From Heliocidaris erythrogramma (taxonomy: Eukaryota; Echinodermata; Echinoidea; Camarodonta; Echinometridae), in the NCBI GenBank assembly GCA_025617745.1, contig CM046853.1:62071024-62135023 (forward strand): a stretch of 64,000 nucleotides of DNA, written 5' to 3'. Of this stretch, positions 24,101 to 64,000 are shown piece by piece (positions within the stretch are counted from its first letter, which is position 1; each line of letters starts with the position of its first letter). Below the pieces are notes generated by a model. That model made no database searches. It was not told the DNA's origin and saw only the letters and a list, made by a program, of their open reading frames with translations. The position numbers were made by a program, and so were the translations under genes.

Positions 24101-25614
24101 AGACAAAACTAATCTGATCACCTTCGTTTTTCTCTTTCTCTCTTTTAATATTTTTCCTTTTTCTTTTGCTTGTCAGAAAGTGTTCTGAGATTTGTGCCCC
24201 CGCCCCTTTTTACAAAATCCTGGATCTACCCCTGGTATTTCTTGGAGGGGTTGTTACCTGGGTTTTGTTGTCGTAGGGATAGTGGTCCGGTAATTATTGT
24301 CTGGGGTAATTGTACTTTGGGTTGTTGTCCTAATTACTGGTTTTATTAGGGCAGCTCAATGTAAGTAAAAATATGTCGTCACACGTTTTTAGGTACATGT
24401 AACTTTATTTGTAAATAAACCATTTCATTCATACCAATCGTTAATCTTCATAATGAATGTCATTTAAAATTAAGTTCGTTTCTAACACCGTCATGATCAT
24501 GTTTATCGTATAATATTTCTTAAAGACATTTTTTTGAGGGGGAGGAATTTTTCAATTTTCTTCTTTTTACCACATACGGGGGGAATTGATAAAATTTGAA
24601 TCCAAATCCCAAATTATTTTACATGAAAACTTTATTTTTGAAGGTTTGGTACCTTTACATAAAACAGAGTTTAATGTCGTTGGTGCATTAGATGGACGTG
24701 ATTTGTACCTGGTCTAGTTGCTTAGCGGGCGAGGCGGTGAGACCTCCTACTGGAATGAAATTGGGAGCCAAAGGGAATGGAAACTCAGACGAAAAATCCA
24801 TACTCAACAAATTCAAATCGAATGTTTGATGCCATTTAAAGAAGTTCGCACTCTCGGGATTGAGTCCAACGTTCGTGGCGATCCTTGTATAGTAAGGCAT
24901 CGTCACCAAATGTCCAAGGACTATGAACATCGCGCTCTGCAGGATGTTGGACGTCCTCTGGAAGAAATTCATTCTGTTGGGAAACCCTGACATGAATTCT
25001 GGCTGGTAGGCAGGGTTGTAGGCGGAGCCCATGATGTACAGGAACACGGCCTGTGGAGGACACGGACTCACTGACACTGCAGTTATATTCTTGGTCCAAT
25101 TCAAGTTCTGTTCGATCATCTCCTTGATCATAATTCCACATGGCCATGTGATGTCCAAGACAATGACATCGACACTCTCCAGGCGCTTTATTAGGGCAGC
25201 ATCGTTCAGGATCGCCTCGCAGTCTTTCGCTAAGCTTCCCATGAATCTTGTGACCGTGTCCATCAGCTGGCTTTGTATCCCCTGAAGTGCAACTGTGTTA
25301 AAATGGTAGAACAAATCGCGAACTTCTCGAAGGGATCGGTCATGGTGGTCAAAGATCTCAAAGGATAGGTTGCCGTATCGTGGATCGGTCGCACGGTGCT
25401 CGAAGGCTCTGCTAATGAGACATGTCACATTGTGGCCCCTTTCTACCAGTCCCTCTCCTATGGAAGCACCCAACATAAAATGACTACCCTCCCCGTATAA
25501 TGAGGATATCAAGATATTGGAAGCACCGGCATTGGAAAAGATTCCAAATAATAATACGCCTACCCAGACCCACGTCGTCTGTACTGTCATCGACCCCATC
25601 CTTAACCAGTTCAT
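20831..25614 (-). CDS. UGT: UDP-glucuronosyltransferase, copy B (4 exons)
   Basis: Tandem paralogue of copy A, with identical exon structure: 25614-24709, 23813-23582, 21883-21664 and 21119-20831 (548 codons, no stops or frameshifts). I count about 21 amino-acid differences from copy A, including changes in the signal peptide, several in the acceptor domain and several in the membrane segment. H45, D154 and the GDQ motif are kept. The conserved His of the HGG signature is Gln here (FMYQGG, residue 390), from a single CAC to CAG change. In UGTs of known structure this His contacts the UDP phosphate, so activity may be reduced or altered. Intron 2 carries a hAT-like insertion that copy A lacks. 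The C-terminus ends KAKND as in A. Confidence 0.92.
21664..21883 (-). CDS. UGT: UGT copy B exon 3 (H390Q)
   Basis: Same 220-base exon as copy A. It carries FMYQGG instead of FMYHGG, and DVAARV instead of DVATRV. Confidence 0.9.
22059..22647. mobile_element. 589-bp hAT-like non-autonomous element in UGT copy B intron 2
   Basis: Inverted ends CCCGGGGGGCCACTCAGATA and CACTCAGATATATGGGTG (reverse strand, after a longer G-run). It is flanked by the 8-bp duplication CGAGACAT (22051-22058, 22648-22655). Block A has the single uninterrupted CGAGACAT near 6683. An 8-bp target fits hAT, but no transposase is present to prove it. Confidence 0.85.
22656..23095. repeat. 16-17-bp minisatellite, UGT copy B intron 2
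   Basis: Uninterrupted version of the array split at 6905/8606 in copy A. Long open frames across it (for example 22453-22986 minus) arise from the repeat and are not called as genes. Confidence 0.75.
23582..23813 (-). CDS. UGT: UGT copy B exon 2
   Basis: Same 232-base exon as in copy A. It differs by two conservative residues in the segment after GTYFSA. Confidence 0.9.
23947..24234. mobile_element. MITE in UGT intron 1, copy B
   Basis: Orthologous to the MITE at 9700-9998. Confidence 0.7.
24709..25614 (-). CDS. UGT: UGT copy B exon 1
   Basis: 302 codons aligned without gaps to copy A exon 1, with the same CAG|GTACAA donor. It has the signal peptide, acceptor domain and catalytic-position His/Asp. 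Confidence 0.92.
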
Positions 25615-25780
25615 TGAAAAGAAACAGGTTGAATGAATCTACACCGGTGTCTGATATAACATTATCAGTGTATGATTGCGGACGCTTAAAATAATATTCA
25701 ACTGCACAATGTGTGTGATCAAAGTGCACATTTGCTTCTACAAATCTGAAGGTTTACTGTGCTGCTTATCACGTATTAAC

Positions 25781-26680
25781 AGGTCAAAAGCAGCGAGGCC
25801 GCAGCTAGGTCACCGGATGGAGCTCAAATCAGGGTAAAAAAAATTATCGGAAGTCCATTTGATCAATGAGTTAATGGTGATATTTTTATTGATGTCAGCT
25901 GCAAAAATATAGCAGATTTTTACTTTGAAGTTTGAAAGTCTCGTATTCTCCATTTATCATAGGAATCGCCTTTCGGTTTATGAGAATGTATATGGTGCAT
26001 GGAAATTCCACGTAGGCGTATGAATACTCGGGTGTATAAGCAAGAGCTTCCCCTCCTAGGTTTAGGAGTTCGGGCAAGGGGATTTTAGCATTTGATAGAA
26101 AAACTATAATTTCTCGAGCACTTGAAAATACATGCGACGTTATTGAGGCGCCTATAAGTACGGTATAGTGTATACGAATTGACTTATAAGGACATCGTTG
26201 TTTGTTTGGTTTTTTTTAATTTAGTGGTAAGGCATGTAAGGGCTGTCCCCTTCCTATAATAGTAGGGAAATTTTCTTGTATAATATTGAAATGAAGCATC
26301 ATGTATCACTTTTTTACACTGCCATCACTTACTCACTTTTACTTGCAAGTTTAAAATGCGAAAATTCTCTTAAGGTACATAAATTCTTCACACGATCTCA
26401 ATATTTTGCGCCCCAAAGAGTGTTGCTTTAATCCCTATATAAGTTTCACCTGGACCTTCCAAATTTTTGCGCCCCCAATATAGCACAGAGTGCGTAAAAG
26501 AGCCTTTTTAGTCAGAAGGTGCAACATTCGATAGAAAATTTTCGATTACCTTACAGAATTCCTCGAAATTTCTTCCGGCTTTCTGTTACTTTTGCACCCC
26601 GAATAAATAGGAAGAATTTAAAAGAATATATAGCGTTTTCCAAATTTCAGCATTTCAAAATACCCTTGCGGTTGCTGTGT
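25781..26680. other. intergenic, no gene seen
   Basis: DNA beyond the right edge of duplication block B. Only short AT-rich open frames without domain features. Confidence 0.5.
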
Positions 26681-26765
26681 TCCCATGCATATGATAATAA
26701 TAAATGTAACTTGTATCGCGCCAGATCAACACTGTGGAGTGCTCAAGGCGCATGTAAAATTAATT
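26680..26765 (-). mobile_element. LINE/SINE 3' end fragment
   Basis: On the minus strand GCGCCTTGAGCACTCC is followed by a ...GCGCGATACAAG segment and a short ATTATTATCAT tail. This is the 3'-end pattern seen in the CR1/L2-like copies of this window. Confidence 0.5.
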
Positions 26766-27126
26766 AAGCATTAAACAGAAATGTTTTTACATGATTTTGA
26801 AAAGAATCAGATGTTATAAACTTTTTGATGTCTTCAATCATGAAATATAATAATGATATTAACATAAATATAATATAAATATACAGCGTATATAAGTTGT
26901 TTTTTTTTTTGTTTTTTTTACCTAGGATAGATTTCAAATGAAAATAAAAAATAAAGCATCTACTCTCTTAACTTTTATGTTGTTTTTTTTAAGTCCAAGA
27001 GAGATTTAAACGGGTGGGGCGCATATTAATTGCTTACCTCCGGCGCAATCATAGAAAAGGACCTGGTATACCACAACTGGGCATTGGCCCGACGAATATC
27101 CAAGTACTCATGGGCCCTCTAGCATA

Positions 27127-27250
27127 TAAAAAAGTTACGTTAAAACGCAACTCAAAATATTAAACGCAACTCGATTTCAACCAATTAGAAATGACGAATA
27201 TTTGGGACGTGCGTTTAATATTTTGAGTTGCGATTAAACGCAACTTTTTA
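27127..27250. mobile_element. short palindromic MITE
   Basis: TAAAAAAGTTACGTTAAAAC at the left is mirrored at the right by CGATTAAACGCAACTTTTTA, with ACTCAAAATATTAAACGC inner arms. Confidence 0.7.
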
Positions 27251-27838
27251 GGCAAGAAAACTGTGAAAGAAATTGTTTTGCCGTGGTTAACAACAATGGC
27301 CACTTAAATACTGCATAGCGCTCATATCCGCTGCAAGATGGGCACAATTTTGTATAGTATAGTAAGGTTTTGAGTTTGGCCGTAAATGAGACCATTGCGC
27401 CGTAAAGCTGATGAGTCTATGTCATGATTCTGATTTCTTGCTGACAATCAAGTGCACTATTCCACCATTTAGTAATGGGGAAACGATACCTAAAGAAAAT
27501 GAAAAAACGCTAAAGAAACTGGAGAAGAAAAAGAGGGTCAAGAAAAGGACGAATGCGTAGAAATTTTCGTGGAATACTGAAACTTCATATTCTGGTGCAC
27601 TACAAGGCATGTAGCATGAAATAATTAATTACGTCATCAAGTAGTGAGTATACTAATAGTATAGTAGTGAAAGGAGAAACGGTATGCCATGATTGGTAAT
27701 CATTTGTAATTTTGGTGAGAATAACTAATTTTCATTTACAGTCAAAATAACTTACCTGAGTGGTTATTTTGACCAAATCGGTGGCGGAGATTTGTTACGC
27801 AATCAGGAGGGGGGGGGGGGGGCGACGACTTAGCTAAT

Positions 27839-28047
27839 CACTCTAAAAACTCAAATGTTAAATCTACATTTAAAAGGTTGGAGGAGTGACAACATTTTCA
27901 AAATGGTAAATGAACACTTTTAACATGCTGCATCCAACCTTCAAACTATTAGATCCAGCATGTTAAAAGTGTTAATTTACCATTTTAAAAATGTTGTCAC
28001 TCTTCCAACCTTTTAAATGTAGATTTAACATTTGAGTTTTTAGAGTG
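27839..28047. mobile_element. near-perfect hairpin MITE between a G-run and a C-run
   Basis: Arms of about 95 bases start CACTCTAAAAACTCAAATGT and pair with the right side ending AGAGTG. A G-run (27809-27822) and a C-run (28053-28081) flank it and could extend the stem. Confidence 0.85.
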
Positions 28048-28290
28048 ATGTTACCCCCCCCCCCCCCCCCCCCCCCCCCCCGATGTAAAGAAGTTCCTGC
28101 ATATTTCCGCCCATGGACCAAATTGTTATTTAGTTGACTCATTTCTACCTATGGTAATCAGAAGCGGATCCAGGATTTTCTCAAAGAAGGGACGCAAATC
28201 TCAGAAAATTTTCTGACAAGCAAATAAAATATGGAAAACAAGCTGCTGAAAACATCCATGTCATGATTTCAACCCATCTAACATTATTAT

Positions 28291-29030
28291 GCGCCAAACT
28301 TTGTCAGAAGGAAGGTGTATGACTATACATTACCAAAACACAAAAACTGACAAAACTTTCCGTCGGGATGTTGTCTGTCCCGATATAGTCCCCCATAACA
28401 AGACATAATAGAGGAGCTTGTCATTATCTTTGGTATGTACCTGAAATGGAAATGTATTATTCATGTGTTACTAGTAATTACAGATACCAAGCAAGCTCCT
28501 CTATATATCTTGTCAGATGATCAATGGATGTGTTTACATAACCCTGACAATATTTTTTGGCTCCTTTTGAGAAAGCAATACGTTTTTCACAATTTGATAA
28601 TCTATATGAAATAATTAATTGACACCAAATTGCACCTCCAGAAAATTATTATAATCAGAATTATATTTAGAAAATTTGGAATGAATTGAATAAAATACTT
28701 CTGAGTTATCATAGTCAGAAGTTCAGAAAATGTTTTTTCTTTATATCAAGAACATTTTTTTTCGGGGGTGGAGGCAAAGCGGTGTCAAAGCTTTGGTGTA
28801 TTTGTTTCCGGGGGGTCTGACACCCCCGGTTTCCGAGGGACAATTTTGTCAGTCATTTTTTTGAATGTACACCCATAGCTCTTTCTTCTAACAAAAGTAG
28901 GTCAAAATTTACCCCAGATTTTTAGGGACCGTCTGACATCCCATCCCGACAGAAAATGTTGTAATTTTTTGTGTTTTGTATGGATGTCCAGTCCAGTCAT
29001 ACTACTTCCTATACTGACAAAGTTTGTGCA
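28291..29030. mobile_element. inverted-repeat element with a nested palindrome
   Basis: GCGCCAAACTTTGTCAGAAG at the left and CTGACAAAGTTTGTGCA at the right are inverted, followed by matching CACAAAA...CCCGACAGAA arms. A smaller palindrome (28399-28512, AGAGGAGCTTG/CAAGCTCCTCT) is nested inside. Confidence 0.65.
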
Positions 29031-29613
29031 TGGAGCAGATGGCATGAAATCGACAGGGCTTTGAGGTCTCTTTTGGGCTCTGGGGGCTAAACCAAACGGC
29101 TATACGGTCAGGCTGCCAACCTTTTTGTCAATGACTTTATGGTCTACAGAGTAACTTTAAGGCGGGGTCAAATCTTATGGGTAAAATGGGGTGACTATTT
29201 CGGGACAGGCTCCGGCAGACTAAAAGCACAGTTCTAAAATGGTACGATGGTTTACCTCTGCAGTTCATATTTAGTGTGTTTTTGTTTTCTTATTAATTAA
29301 GTCAATACGATAGCCTTCGCACACCCCATTCATCTGATCGGATACTAGAACTGAGTTTAGAATTAAGTGACCCACATTCTCTAGATGTTTTATAAGATAG
29401 AGCCTGTGGGATGTCGCATCTTTCGTATAGATGAAATACGCCAATTTATTGTCGTTTTCATATGAAATGAAAATATGGCTGGCCAGGAAGCTTTATTCTG
29501 TGTGAGGAATCAAAGGTGTCATTTGTTTACATGATTCTATAAAATGATGAAAGAAATCGTGGAAAATAACCACAAAACGGGGTTAGTAAATTTCCGAGAG
29601 ACAGATGCATTCA

Positions 29614-29627
29614 TGACGTCATCCAAT
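29614..29627 (+). promoter_or_regulatory. CRE-like palindrome plus CCAAT box upstream of the USP gene
   Basis: TGACGTCA (29614-29621) is directly followed by TCCAAT, ending about 45 bases before the start codon. This arrangement fits a housekeeping promoter. No transcription start can be seen. Confidence 0.4.
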
Positions 29628-29670
29628 TGCATTCCCAGGATGCCATGCCTATCGCATGTCTATGAACATC

Positions 29671-64000
<34,330 letters not shown>

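Larger units (their letters stand above)
19921..25780. repeat. segmental duplication, block B
   Basis: Counterpart of block A. Homology probably continues further left, because 18479-18706 matches window bases 1-229. In A the intervening stretch has been replaced by other repeats. Confidence 0.9.

Noticed and set aside
29656..29670. Upstream in-frame ATG codons for the USP gene
   Set aside because: They would add MSMNI. The family N-terminus starts MAEGG and the downstream ATG has the better context, so 29671 was kept.

Overview
The window is animal nuclear DNA, most likely from an echinoderm and probably a sea urchin. It is intron-rich, has no operons and is packed with transposons. Two foldback elements with long inverted arms made of short tandem repeats and 8-bp target duplications look like the TU elements described from Strongylocentrotus. 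The organism is inferred from this repeat content and was not identified directly.

Positions 1-25780 (minus-strand genes): a tandem segmental duplication carries two nearly identical four-exon UDP-glucuronosyltransferase (UGT) genes. Copy A spans 4571-11398 and copy B 20831-25614. Both are open from start to stop (548 codons) and about 96% identical in protein. A third, older UGT copy between them (14928-17710) keeps only a 5'-truncated exon 1, split by a 2.0-kb foldback element. The duplicated blocks are 3730-11560 and 19921-25780. They differ mainly by three insertions whose empty sites are preserved in the other copy: a 1.7-kb TU-like element and a 0.93-kb TTAA element in A, and a 0.59-kb hAT-like element in B.

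Positions 25781-29600: intergenic DNA with palindromic MITEs and LINE debris.

Positions 29671-64000 (plus strand): one large gene of the USP4/USP11/USP15 ubiquitin-specific protease family. I could place 21 exons with matching splice phases (about 885 codons). The order is DUSP, ubiquitin-like, then the split catalytic domain with its Cys, His and Asp. The gene runs off the right edge just after the catalytic Asp region. Its introns are filled with Tc1/mariner, pogo/Tigger-like, hAT-like and TTAA elements, Helitron/Helentron-like elements, tRNA-SINE and CR1/L2-like LINE copies, many of them nested.

Functionally, the UGTs are predicted ER-membrane conjugating enzymes (detoxification and small-molecule glucuronidation or glucosylation). 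The USP is a cytosolic/nuclear deubiquitinase. The two loci are neighbours with no evident functional link.
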